This document shows positions 1 to 11,171 of a DNA stretch of 64,000 nt, piece by piece; positions within the stretch are counted from its first letter, which is position 1, and every line of letters starts with the position of its first letter. The stretch is from Arachnopeziza araneosa (lineage: Eukaryota > Ascomycota > Leotiomycetes > Helotiales > Arachnopezizaceae). Position numbers and translations under genes: made by a program. Below the pieces are notes generated by a model, which worked only from the letters and a program-made list of their open reading frames with translations, did no database searches and was not told where the DNA came from. The stretch is taken from the NCBI GenBank assembly GCA_003988855.1, contig QYAI01000082.1, positions 166,001 to 230,000 on the forward strand. The letters are read 5' to 3'.

Positions 1-152
1 TACATATCCCATCAGGTGTAGTTAGCAATCAGCAATGTCAGAATGACGGAGAAATCTAGAAGTGGTAGCTTAGGCTAGAATTGTTTCACGTGGAGACTCG
101 TCCTTGGATCTATTTCTCGAATAATACAGATAATACAACCTGATCCTCGTCA

Positions 153-1105
153 CTACATGAACATCTTAGACTCTCCTTTCTCTGGAGGAGTAGTCTTATC
201 CTGATCCAACGGGCTATCATGTGCAAAAGCAAGAATCTTAATTGCAATAGCCAATCCAGCATGAAGGCACACTACCAATATCAGCAATGCTTTGCTTGTC
301 TTCTTGTCCGTGGCACTCAGAACGGGGTAGAGGTTTCTGAGCAAGAAAGCTACACTCAAGCCAAATCCAACACCGACGAAGACCCAGTTGAGGCTATTGA
401 TTTGTGACCATGAGATTAGAGCAACGGGTATCCAAATGAGGTTGGAATAGCCATACAAAGCCCAGCATTCAAGGAGATTGGCAGATTCGCTACCAAAGTA
501 CTTCAGCGCTAAAAAAAGAGCGACGGGGATAACGAGAGTGTAGCCATAGATCAGACCAGCAGCACCTAATAATATCAGTAAAGATCCAACATCCACATAC
601 ATATACACCTACCACTAAGTAACTTGAAACTATAGACAAAGGTCCCCTCGCCTCCTTCCGCGAGGCGTTTGCTTATTGTTCCACCCAAGAACAGGATGAA
701 TACCACAGCTGTTGCAATCCAGATAGGACCATACAAGTCAGGGTTTCCCTCTAGCACATCTAAGAAATTTGCTCGAGGATATAACGCGGCCCAGCATCTT
801 GCTAAGACAGTATTGGTATCCACATCGAAGAATTGCGCATAGAACGATAATGTCCATAGGAATCGTTTTGATGACCCGCTCCCGGCTGTGACTGGTGCCG
901 GAAGACCAGATGAGGCCCCAGGTATCTTTCTCGAAGAGGAGGGTTCGGTATTGAAGTTTGAGGAATGGAATTCTAGGTCTTCTTGGAGATCTGTGTGACC
1001 AAGGTCACCCTGTGATGATAGTTTAGCTGGAGTTCTTTGCATATAATGTGGTGAGCTTACCTCCTCATCAACATCAACAACAACATCGTAGCCAGCTCCG
1101 GACAT
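153..1105 (-). CDS. Yip1-domain Golgi membrane protein, YIPF1/YIPF2 (yeast Yip5) type
   Basis: Exons on the minus strand are 1105-1061, 1009-613 and 565-153, joining into 284 residues from the ATG at 1103-1105. The cytosolic N-terminus is acidic and polar. It is followed by FFDVDTNTVLARCWAALYP and NPDLYGPIWI, which are the hallmark stretches of the YIPF1/YIPF2 branch of the Yip1 family. Five hydrophobic segments follow, the first at about residues 110-128 and the other four in the last exon. Family knowledge: these are Golgi/trans-Golgi multi-spanning proteins that bind Rab GTPases and help vesicle formation. The first intron (1010-1060, 51 nt) is a whole number of codons without a stop, so reading through it would add 17 residues; I treat it as an intron because of the GTAAGC donor, CAG acceptor and the smooth EE-GDLGHTDLQEDLEF junction. 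The second intron (566-612) is 47 nt. Family assignment is firm; the exact paralogue is less so. Confidence 0.88.
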
Positions 1106-3058
1106 CTTGTTAAAATGTGTGAACTTTGATGTTCCTTAATTTAAAGCTTGTGATGCTTTCGCAATGACAGCTTGCGAACGTCCTACGCTAAAGTATACCC
1201 CTGCAGGCCGAATCCTTGCGTAGGTAAGAACTTCACTTTCCGAAATCTCTGTTGATAAGTAAAGCTGATGTTAACGTTGGGAAAAACATCGCCTCCAAAT
1301 CTGGACAATAAACCTCGGAATTCAGGTTCAATTAATAATCCGGTTTGATGGTTCAAAGGAGCTCATTTCAACCAGATTTAGAGCTACGATCAGCAGTTTT
1401 TAAAGCTTCTCAGAACTTCGAGCTTAACTATTTCAGTGGTCATATTTGCAGAAGATGACAGCTATTTTGCTGCTTTGGTCATTGGAAGAATATAACTGCG
1501 TCGTACTTTCTAACTTAGTCAAATATTAGGTACGGCCAAAAATCAAAGATTCCTACCTTATATTTACGATGAGAATTATCACTAGAAGGACTGAGGGATG
1601 GGAGATAATTGCTAAAAGCGAACTAGTATGCGATTCCCAAGAACGGATGGGATTTTAAATCTTCGCAAACCCTTATGCAAGCTTCACGAGGGTCTGATTT
1701 ATTGAGAGAGCTTTGATTAGATATTCTAGCTCACTCAATCAAGGGTGTTGCGGTCACGGCTGAACATCGCAATAAAAAATTAGACACGGGCATAGGCAAA
1801 TATAATGATTTCCTCAAGATATGTAGAAACGTCGAAAATCTAATTAACAAACGCGAGAAATGCCAAAGTACAACTAAGGTTCAAGTGCAACCAGACCTTA
1901 TGAAGAAAGAAAGAAATACCTCTTTCGCTAACTTAACGCAAAGTTGATGATCCGTGCAACCTTGTCTTCCGGAAATGCATTGGCAGAGTACCCTGAATGG
2001 CATCAAATTTAATTTTTTTAAATCTAAACGATGTGCTAGCCATTTGATTAAAACGTGTTGAATATTCTCCAGCAGGCATGGTTGAGAAACGGGAAAACAG
2101 ATTTGCTAGTACCAAGAAGCTGGGAGAAGCTAGGAGAAGAACGAAGGAAATGAAATGGAAGGCTCTCACTATGAAACGAGCGAACGAAGTTCCCAAACCT
2201 CGCTCAAAGCTGGATATAGTGAGATCTTTGAAGATGAAATGACTATCTCATAAGTATCCTCAAGGAGACTAGATGAGCTAGGTGAAGAGCCGAAAGCGAC
2301 GTACGACTAGTACTACAGTATGATAGTCTCAAAACAACGTGTTAAAGAATAAACGAATGAGACCTGCTAGTACAATAAGTGGTGCTCTAGATGAATTATC
2401 ATTGTTGTGTCTAGAGAACGAAGTATCAGGAAGCGAGCAGAATAAGACTACTACAAGAGTTCAAGTCCAAGCGAGAACCTGGAGAGTAAAGAAGACATCA
2501 CTGTTGCTGGAGCATCCGGTTTTCAGAACGAGATCCTAGAAAATGAGCACATGGAGACTCCTGCTATAGCAGTTCAAGTCCCTGACGAGATTATATAAGT
2601 GGGTCTGATAGAGCGGCTAACAATCGAGATGAAACACCAAAGAGCAACAAAAGGAGACCTGCCGCTACAGCAAATCGAGTTTCCGAAGCATCTACAAGTT
2701 AGTCTTTAACCAAAGCTCCCTGCTTCATAAAATGAATTGGGTGACCGGCTTTCCCCAAACATGATTGAGGGTAGTCAGCAAATGTCAACATTTGCGGCAA
2801 ACTAGTTCGCCCATTTGTGTCTTTCATAATTACCAACAATTCACACCCCATGTTTTAACAATCGAGCCATGATAAATATCACGAATCTCATCCGCATTGC
2901 TTAATCATTGTCCATTGCTTGTGATTCTCATGCTAACGTGACAAACACAGCTTTATGCCATCCCAGTAGCCAGTGATCCATGCAAAGAAAATCTCTTGCC
3001 TCCCTCCTACAAGCAGCTCTTTTCGTCCCGCACAACCCCAAACGCCCAAACGAATAGT
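1106..3058. other. Intergenic, no gene seen
   Basis: About 1.95 kb separates the Yip gene promoter side from the 3' end of ubiquitin-L40. It is AT-rich with short broken frames. The longest minus-strand frame (1933-2196) begins at TTG rather than ATG and matches nothing I know. No tRNA, repeat array or transposon ends were seen. It presumably holds the Yip gene promoter and 3' sequence of the L40 gene. Confidence 0.5.
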
Positions 3059-3721
3059 TTACTTTAGCTTCTTCTTTGGTCGGAGTTGGTTGGTGTGTCC
3101 GCACTTCTTCTTTCTGCAGTTGGTGGCACGAGGTGGGAGACGGGCCTAAACTTGTCAGTTGGAATTTGGGGATTGAATAACAGGAACGCACATAGCACTT
3201 TCGGCAGATCATCTTCTCGCAATTGAATTTGGAAGCAAGGGCCTTGAGGGAGGGCTCAATGATACCACCACGGAGACGGAGGACCAAGTGAAGAGTAGAC
3301 TCCTGCAAACACATTATTAGCCCAATTCCTCAAGCTCTCAAATCCTTTTCGGCGCTTTCGAGTCCATCATCCTTAAGAATCCTTCATTCATACCTTCTGG
3401 ATATTGTAATCGCTCAAAGTGCGTCCATCCTCCAGCTGCTTTCCTGCAAAGATCAAGCGCTGCTGGTCCGGTGGGATTCCTTCTTTGTCTTGAATTTTGC
3501 TTTTCACGTTGTCGATTGTGTCGCTAGACTCAACTTCCAAAGTGATAGTCTTCCCCGTCACTGAGAATAGGTTAGGAGGTGTTTTCAGTCGTTGGTGGCG
3601 TTGTTGAGAGGTGCCAGCCAAAGGAACTTACGGGTCTTGACGAAGATCTGCACTTTAAGACAAGGAATATTAGCAGATGATCTAATTTTTCTAGTAGTCA
3701 ACAGAGCTGAGAAAACTCACT
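3059..3721 (-). CDS. UBI1: Ubiquitin-60S ribosomal protein eL40 fusion
   Basis: Five exons (3721; 3652-3632; 3560-3394; 3302-3192; 3145-3059) join into exactly 128 residues: 76 of ubiquitin ending LRLRGG and 52 of ribosomal protein L40. The start codon is split: its A is the last exon base at 3721 and TG opens the next exon after a 68-nt intron. Ubiquitin K48 and K63 are present; K63 is the last codon of exon 3. The L40 part keeps the zinc-binding cysteines (CRKCY, NCRKKKCG) and the basic end RPKKKLK. The fusion is cleaved after GG by deubiquitinases, supplying ubiquitin to the conjugation system and L40 to the large ribosomal subunit. The symbol follows the yeast UBI1/RPL40 naming. Simple frame calling misses exons 1-2 and the last exon, so the model rests on splice junctions that restore the invariant protein. 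Confidence 0.97.
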
Positions 3722-4087
3722 GATTGCGGTTTCGACGACGAAGTTGTTATCGGTAGAATTCGATGTTGAAAATAATGGAAGGTGCAAGTGTGCCGCAGGC
3801 GTCGCTTACTAGCGCCACAACACGTGATAACAAAGAGCTACTGGAGGTGATGGAACTCAATATATTTAGGATTAGGCAACTAGGGTAGGCAAGGTATCCG
3901 GCTATCAACTTAGATGCGTAAATTGAATTTCAAGGGGTTGTAATAAAGCGTTGAAGTCACTTGATTCACGAGGGAGATATAATTTTATGAAGGGTCTAGA
4001 AGGATGTACATGCAAGACAAATCGCTTATTGAGTATGAGTATTAGATTCAATTGTAGTTTTAGTACATCCTATATCAAAAATCTTGA
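3722..4087 (-). promoter_or_regulatory. Promoter region of ubiquitin-L40 with CACGTG and TAGGGT elements
   Basis: This 366-bp gap lies between the COG3 stop codon and the L40 start. It contains a CACGTG palindrome at 3821-3826 and a TAGGGT at 3881-3886. E-box (Cbf1-like) and telomere-repeat-like (Tbf1-like) motifs are known upstream of ribosomal protein genes in several ascomycetes, so they are candidates for coordinate control of L40. Single short motifs occur by chance, so confidence is low. Confidence 0.35.
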
Positions 4088-6138
4088 TCAGCTACCATCC
4101 CCAAAGGCCTTTTGAAACCCTTCAAAGTGCTCCCTCATATCGCCAGCCAATTTCCCATCCACCTCACCAATAATCGTAAGTATGAGACTGTAATTGTTGA
4201 ACAAAAACCTCTCTCTCTTCCTCGAATCACTAATGCCTTTTCCTAACCTCCCTAAGAAGACTTCCATCTCACTCCTCAGTCTACCCAGACTACTTGACAC
4301 CGGCTCGTCATCACCAGCCTCCGCACTTAAAGTTAAAATTCCTTGTACAAATTGACCAAAGCGTTGTGTCATGAAGTGAGGAGCGGCAGATTGTTTTGCT
4401 GCTTCTGATGCGGAAGGCTTACGACTTGGAAGTGAAGAGGTCAATGTTTGAATCGATGTACCGTGTGCATCCATAACCGTTTGGAAGCGAGGCCAGAGTA
4501 GCATGTTCGTACCATTAATATACCCATCCATGGCTGGAATCTTTCTTCTTTGAAGCTCAAATGCAAAGTGCTGGTTTAATCTCACACATAAGAGAACTCC
4601 TAGACAATCGTATGTCTCAGAAACAAGGGATCTGGTAAGCTGTTGTCCAAGAGCGAAAGTTGGCTCGAATATATAGTTGAAGTGTCGAGTGATAACCGCA
4701 TATGAGAGTGCAGGTGAGAAGAAAGTGGTTAGAAATGAATATTCTGCTGAAGCATTATCAACAAGTGCAAGATTGAAATTCCGGAAAGGGAATTCAAGAT
4801 AATGTGTAGTTTTATCCTCTTCAGCTAAGAAAGATGGAAGGGCAGTTTGATTCGTTGTCTTCAGTAAATCGATTCTCCGACCTAAGTTGAATGCATCATG
4901 TGGCGTTCCAGTAGCTTTAGATCCTGACATAATAGTTGATTTCCGAGTTCCATCATCAACTCCCAAAACGTCATGTTTCGCGATTTGATGAATTTTGACT
5001 TTATCCAAGGCACTTTTATAGCGTGTGAACTGGTTGAGGAAGTACCATCGCATGGTATTCATGTACGCTTGACCAATTTCCACTGCCAGCTGTGGATGAT
5101 GTTTATGCAAAAATGCGTACAGATCTTTGTATCTGACGAAATGTTGCTGTTGGATGATTTGAGCATTAATATTTGGAGAACGTAAAGCCTTGATTTGAGC
5201 AACCAGGAAGTCTCTGATCCTTTCCAAAGCTTTACTGACAAGATTCTCTAATAATGGCTTCAGATCATTAATCCCTTTGATATTTCGCCGGTCTTTGGTC
5301 TTGATTTCTAACGCCTTAGACCGTTTTTCAACCTCTGCCAATGCCCTCACCCACGCTTCATCAATCGACCCTTCCACAATTTTCCGTACAACTGCTGGTG
5401 AAAGACTGATTTCCTCAACTATGGGACCAAGAGCATTTTCCACAACCTTTCGATTCTCAAGTCTGACGCTTAAAGCGGTTGATCGTGCCTGGAGTGTTTC
5501 GATTTCTGCTGATACTTGAGCTAGGTCGTTCTGGAAGCTTGTCAAATTTGTTTCGACAGAGCTAAGCACTTCGTCGCAGATTCGTATTGATTCATGAAGA
5601 TCTTCGAATTTGGCTTTCTCTCGCTCGTCTATAGGAAATCAGCTACGGCATTCAAAATCCAGCAAAATTAGAGCATACATTCTTCGGACGTCTGGGTGAT
5701 ATATGAATCATCATGATTTGAACTGGGAAATCTCTGCGAAACGATTTCTCGAAGGCTCAATCCTTCAAAATCCAATTCCTTTTCCAACCCATTTTGAATA
5801 ATTGTCTCCTCATTTCCAGCGATATTGGTGCCGGAAGTGGCTAAATCTTTCCGTTTGAGGCCTAATATTTTCTCTAATACCTGCAGAGGGTCTGGCGCAT
5901 CCGGGACAGTGTGTGACTGTTTAAGCCCTGACCCGTTTGGTCTCTTAGAGGAGGCTAGCAATGAAGATGTGGAATCATTTGAGTGTAAGGAGAGTGACGA
6001 GGATCGGGGAGTGAATCCAGGTCTCTGTGGTGTAGCAGGTGCTAGATGATTCGTTCTCCGACTCGGTGGAGGTCTATTTGCTTGTGGAGAAGCAGAGATT
6101 GAAGGTGAAGCACCGGACAGTCTATCGGTGAGCCACAT
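4088..6138 (-). CDS. COG3: Conserved oligomeric Golgi complex subunit 3 (Sec34)
   Basis: Two exons (6138-5679 and 5628-4088) with a 50-nt intron give 666 residues. The first about 110 residues are Ser/Pro-rich and disordered. The Sec34 domain starts around residue 140 (SEEYEREKAKFEDLHESI) and continues through a coiled coil (residues about 170-215). The conserved helical stretch PQLAVEIGQAYMNTMRWYFLNQFTRYK follows in the middle, and the C-terminal half ends with NNYSLILTIIGE. COG is an eight-subunit tether for retrograde vesicles within the Golgi; COG3 sits in lobe A. The join restores phase across the intron (GAAT|AC). Length is somewhat shorter than yeast Sec34 (about 800 residues) but usual for filamentous fungi. 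It lies head to tail with ubiquitin-L40. Confidence 0.93.
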
Positions 6139-7455
6139 ATTCTCTTGCTCACGGTATCTAGGCCAAAAGCTCCACGGATTTTTCGATCATAACCTGACAA
6201 TCATTTTCATCATAATTGTTGGATTTCCAGCCCGGTGATTCAGTGTCGAAGTTGTTCGACCCTTTTCTTGAAGTTGAAAGCTACCCTTGTAAGCCTGGTG
6301 CTTCAGCGTTAGTCATGGCTACAATTATTTACAGCCACACTTCTTGGGTTCTAAAACCGCACCTCTACTTTAGCTTCTTCACAACCATTCAATCTTACAC
6401 CTTATCAGACTAGCAGCTAAAGACTAATGGATTTCATCATTTTGTCAGACTGCGAATGACGATCGAATTCGAACAAGTTTCCAAGAAGCAATATGGAAGT
6501 ATTTTGAACAAAACTCTTTTCGTTCTGAGAAAGGCATAAACCCATTTCTTGCCACTATTATTCTCGTACCTCGAAGAGCTGAGTATGCTTCTAGTTCTTT
6601 GTATGTGATGTACATATCATCATTGATATTCACGATCAGGATTCTACTTCAGAACCTGTCAATTTATCAAAGTATGAAACCGCTTCTGATTACTCTAGGT
6701 CAATTAATTGACATTCATTACTTATGTTTGGATTACAGATCTGTTCTATTTATGATAGCATGCATACCTGATTGTCCCACATCAACACCAGCATTCACAA
6801 CTATGGTTTTCTCTTAAAAACGACCAATTTGTAAATGACCATTTCAGAGTGCTGGCATGGAGTGCTACCTCGTACCTAGCTGATGACTAAAACGAGTCCT
6901 GAAAGTCCCATTTCATTGCCAACACTAGTATCATTTTTGAATCAATCGAGTTCAAATATTCCATAAAAGTTGACTCATTGGATTTTCATGACTGCCTGAT
7001 TCAAATATTGTTGGCACTTTTGTTCAAAGGCTTAAAGATGAAGTGGCCATAAATTACCTTAGGTAAAAAGGTGAAAGCTCTAACTTATATCAACTTAGCC
7101 TCAACTAATTGGAAAGATAACACCGTAAGACTCAATCGCTTGCTTGGTTAAGTTTTATAGAGAGGAATAAGTGTTTATAGACAGTTAATATTCCAAATAC
7201 TTCTCCACTTGGAATTGGTTTCTCACTCACTAAGGCGATAGCATAGGCCTGAGCCATCGAATTCGTCCCTTCGCCGGGCTGCTTTCGATTGGCCGTGAAG
7301 CCGCTTACCTAATTCAATCAGAGGTCTGTGCACCACAACTCTTCGAGATTTTATCTACCTGTATTTAAACCCCACCAAAACCCATCTCCACAACATCCAA
7401 CTCCACGAGCGCATTTCTTCTCTTTTAAAAACTTCATCTCGTAACAACTATCAAG
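6139..7455. other. Intergenic between divergent COG3 and eIF5A
   Basis: About 1.3 kb of AT-rich sequence with only short chance frames on both strands. COG3 and the eIF5A gene diverge from it, so it must contain both promoters and 5' leaders. A pyrimidine-rich stretch shortly upstream of the eIF5A ATG (about 7360-7440) is typical of highly expressed fungal genes. I see no other feature. Confidence 0.45.
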
Positions 7456-8222
7456 ATGGCGGACAATGATGCGCAACATGAGCATACTTTTGGTATGTTT
7501 TTCTTTCTCCTCGGCTTTCCGCTGCCAAAACAACCCCTCTTCGGCAGCACGAAACATCCCCTCTTCTGCTTCACGCCTCCAAAATATTATTTTGAAGCTC
7601 ATATTGACGTTGTATAGACTCCGCAGATGCTGGTGCTAGCGCGACGTATCCTATGCAATGTTCAGCTCTCCGAAAGAACGGCTTTGTTGTGATCAAGTAA
7701 TGTTCCACTTCTGAAAAGTAACGCAACAATAAACTAATCTGCTGAGATAGAAATCGCCCTTGCAAAATTGTCGACATGTCCACCTCAAAGACCGGAAAGC
7801 ACGGACATGCTAAGGTTCATTTGGTTGCTATTGATATCTTTACTGGCAAGAAACTCGAAGAACTTTGCCCCTCCACCCACAACATGGATGTCCCTAATGT
7901 CACTCGCAAGGAATACCAGTTGGTAAGGTTATATCAAATCATAGGGCGGGAATTCGCTGATAACTGTAGCTCGATGTCTCTGACGATGGTTTTCTCTCTT
8001 TGATGGCTGATGATGGCGAGACCAAGGATGATGTCAAGGTCCCAGACGGTGAGGTTGGCGAAAAGATTTCCAAGCTCTTTACTGAGGAGGAAAAGGACAC
8101 CAGTATGTTTTTCAAATGTGGAATCCGCCTGAGAGTTACTGAAGTTCGATTTAGATGTCATTGTTCTTACCGCTATGGGCGAGCAAGCTGCTATCGAAGC
8201 CAAGGAAGCTCCCCGCGGTTAA
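7456..8222 (+). CDS. Translation factor eIF5A (hypusinated)
   Basis: Five exons (7456-7492, 7618-7696, 7751-7922, 7970-8102, 8155-8222) join into 162 residues, the normal eIF5A length. The hypusine loop STSKTGKHGHAK is intact, with the modified lysine at residue 55. The N-terminal SH3-like barrel and C-terminal OB fold are complete and the protein ends in EAKEAPRG. eIF5A binds the ribosomal E site and relieves stalling at polyproline and other difficult sequences, and helps termination; activity needs deoxyhypusine synthase and hydroxylase, which are not in this window. Introns are 46 to 125 nt, the first being the longest. Each junction restores a conserved codon (for example CAA|GTAATG to TAG|AAATCG giving VVIKNRPCK). 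Long frames that run through intron 4 are splice-ignorant artefacts. Confidence 0.97.
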
Positions 8223-8886
8223 ATATTTTCAAACCAATGTTGCGACAGCGACCTTTCATGATCTCGTCTGCAGAATCACACAGGCCCAAGAATTTCGAAC
8301 ACTCATCGGAACTTGGCGTTTGCTATCTGCAGCCTAATGGTCGTTGCGTAGGAAACACTCTGGACTATGGACATCACTGGTTATATCTCGCTGGGCTTTG
8401 CGAATCATCGTTTTTCCTTTACAACACATTGTCACTCTGGCCTGTGAAGTCAACAGTGGACAATATGGCATGTGGAATCATATCCACAGAAATTCGGAAG
8501 ATTTTCAAAAGTTTGCCTATGTTTGACTTTTGTGAAGTGACTTGCAGATTCAAAGTGATACGCAATCCAAACCGATCTAATCTGCCTGAAATGTGATACT
8601 GGTTCTGCAATCCTAAGGTTCAAGAATTGAATTCCATGATTTACTGTAATTGAGCGCCTACCAGGCCCCCTCGTTAGTAATTTCCTGAGGAACTTTGTGG
8701 AATGTGATGGGTATCACTTCTGTTTCTGTCATACCCTGGTATTTCCATTTTCTGGATTGATCCCCGCTAAATATCTCTGACAATAATTAATTACCAAAAG
8801 TTGTCTTCACATCTTGCTAGTAATTTCGACTCGGAGTTTTACCCCAGTTCAAACATCCTAAAACATGTGACTCGCATTCGAACATA
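8223..8886. other. Intergenic: eIF5A 3' region and RRN7 promoter
   Basis: 664 bp between two plus-strand genes. No open frame of credible length begins with ATG. It should contain the eIF5A 3' UTR and the RRN7 promoter. Nothing else was seen. Confidence 0.45.
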
Positions 8887-10773
8887 ATGTCCCAAGCTCG
8901 TATTGAATATCAGCGATTTCGTCGAGGAGAATCATGCACGGAAGAAGGTTGTCGAGCGAGGAAATTCTACATCGAAGATGGCAAGAAATTCTGCCAGAGA
9001 GGTCACGAGCAGGCCGTAAGTAAGATGGCTTTTTGAAAATCGCAATGCTAATCAAAAGACAGGGTTTCACACAAACCCAACAAGATGACGATGACTTTGG
9101 CACTCAGGGTAAAACGACTAGGAAAAAGAAGGTTGAGGAAGAGAAAGTCATCACAGTATTGTCGGGTAACGACGCCAAGGAACTATATTTGCAGTGCCTC
9201 CAGCTTATAGTTTGGAAGCAATGCAACTGGCTAGTCAAAGCCAAGGGACTACCTGGTGAGTTGGAAACAGTTGTGAGAGACCTCTGGGGCCTGAGAGTTG
9301 CTGCTGTATGGAAAGATAGAGACCAGAGTCAGAGCGCGTTTAGTTCGCAAGTCTTTAGTTCTCAGAGTGAAGGGGAAACTAGTGGGACTGAACAGGCTGA
9401 TAAGAAGAGCTTGAGTTCAAGGAGAAGCAAGATGTTGGAAGAGAGGATGCCCAAATTGAGGGAGACGCTGGGGTTGTGTTATCTGGGAATGCTGTTGATG
9501 AGGCTGCCAGTGAGCCTTGGTGAGGTATGGAAATGGGCTTCGAGAGATGAGATTGTGTTTTCGAGAGCTGTGAGTATCTAGGTGATATGAAAGAGCAGTT
9601 CTGATTTGGAGATAGATCAAGGAGGTCCCACGAGAAATGAGGAGGAAGCTACCACCCTATTTCCATTCCGCACTGGAGTTGAAAGCGCCGCTAAAGGGTT
9701 ACACTCTTCATAGGACAGTAGGAGATCTAGTTACCTTTTTCAGCCGCCATTTTGAGATGGATTTCCCTCAGCTCAATACTCATCTGCTCCTCTACAAACT
9801 TATCCTACAACTTAGTTTACCAGGTATGGTCTAACGTCTCGCTGAAATAGTTCTCTCATTAAGCAATTTAGTTGAGATCAATCTCGGTGTTCAGCGCCTT
9901 ATTTCTCTTCTCTCAATCACTTTCTCCTTCCCCACAACCATATCTTCAAGCAGATATCAAACAACCTCATACCCAGAGATTCACCTAATTGCTCTAATAA
10001 TCATCGCCACAAAGCTCCTCTACCCATTCGACGACATCAAGCGTGTACCGGAAAGTGACGCTGATCCTACTAGTACCAGGGTAAATTGGAAAGAATGGTC
10101 GAAAATCATGACCCAGCCGCTGAATCAAGATATGAAAAGAGGTAAGGAAATCTACACTAAGGAGATGGATGTTTGGGATATGGATGGGCAGCAAATAGAT
10201 GAGTATATGAATTGGTACCAGAGGACTTGGATTGATGACCGACCACCAAAGCGTATTCCTCTCTTCCCTTCTAAAACTTCTCATACTTATTAGTTTTAGT
10301 TGCCGAACAAGTTCTTGATATGTTTCCTCTTGAGAAGCTTCACTCCCAGCAAGAGATAGAATCTGATTGTGAGAGACGAACAAATTGTCTGAAAGAAATG
10401 CAACGCAATCTTGAAGTCCAAAAATCCTGGCCCATGGAAGGTGATGGAAAAGAAGAGCGCATATACAGACCTGGAGAATTGTACAAGCGGTACAGAAGCG
10501 TAGAAGAGCTTCCTGGGTTTGCAAAGGGCTTTTTTGAACTTTGTGGTGAGTTGAAAGTCCGGGAATAAGAAAATGAGTACTAATTGGCCTCTAGCTAAGA
10601 CAACGGGCACATCAGTAACACTGCTTGTGAAAGCTGTTTTTAGGCTCGAGGCGAGGTTGGAGAAATGGCGATTAGCTGAGAGGAAGAATGACTTTTTAAG
10701 AGAACAAAAGGATAATGTAGATGAAGAGGATGACGACGATGACGATAGCGACGAAGAGGATGAAGATGATTGA
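8887..10773 (+). CDS. RRN7: RNA polymerase I core factor subunit Rrn7 (TAF1B family)
   Basis: Six exons (8887-9015, 9063-9569, 9616-9823, 9872-10252, 10300-10545, 10595-10773) give 549 residues. The N-terminus carries the zinc ribbon typical of Rrn7/TAF1B: a C-x4-C pair (CTEEGC) and a C-x3-H pair (CQRGH) 13 residues apart, within about residues 17-42. The cyclin-like region follows, with LYLQCLQLIVWKQCNWLV and ESWGEVWKW-like blocks (here LGEVWKW) and YPFDD. The last 20 residues are almost all Asp/Glu. Rrn7 belongs to the core factor that recruits RNA polymerase I to rDNA promoters and is related to TFIIB. The fourth intron (10253-10299, 47 nt) has a weak GTATTC donor and CTAAAAC branch site; it was placed because it restores frame into LAEQVLDMFP. 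The gene converges on the TBC gene. Confidence 0.9.
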
Positions 10774-11171
10774 TGGAGATAGATATTGGTATGAAAGAAA
10801 GACAGCATCTCGTGGCTTAGTATCGAAACAACTTCGATTGTCCTATCTCATGAACGATATCTTGGAATTCCCAAAGTCATGGCCTATTACCAAAACGGCC
10901 TCATTGCCCCACATCGCCGACGACATTCAGAACAGTTCTCAAGAGACAGAAGTTTATAAATCTACTTTAGCAATCACTCTCCAGGTTTCAAGCAGTATAC
11001 TCATATGTTACCAACATTGCTTTGAGGATATAACTCTACTTATATTTCTCTCATCATCCGAAAGTGCCGAGACTTTAAATGGTACACACAGCTTTTCAAG
11101 CTTACAGGGCCTTGCAGCACGTTCTGATTGTTCCCGATATTGCCAGTTCTTAAAACTCCTCGATTCTGGTA
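10774..11171. other. Convergent 3' intergenic region
   Basis: 398 bp between the stop codons of RRN7 (+) and the TBC gene (-). A plus frame of 174 codons (10721-11245) overlaps the 3' ends of both genes, resembles nothing known and is judged a chance frame. The region should hold both polyadenylation sites. Confidence 0.45.

Noticed and set aside
1933..2196. Minus frame of 87 codons with a signal-peptide-like start
   Set aside because: It begins at TTG, has no ATG or splice partner, lies in AT-rich sequence and resembles nothing known.
153..6138. Three minus-strand genes in a row as a possible operon
   Set aside because: This is a eukaryote with separate promoters and introns; the gaps of 366 bp and 1.95 kb fit independent genes.
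8000..8596. Plus frame of 198 codons overlapping eIF5A
   Set aside because: It reads through the last eIF5A intron into the 3' UTR; only its first part is real eIF5A coding sequence.
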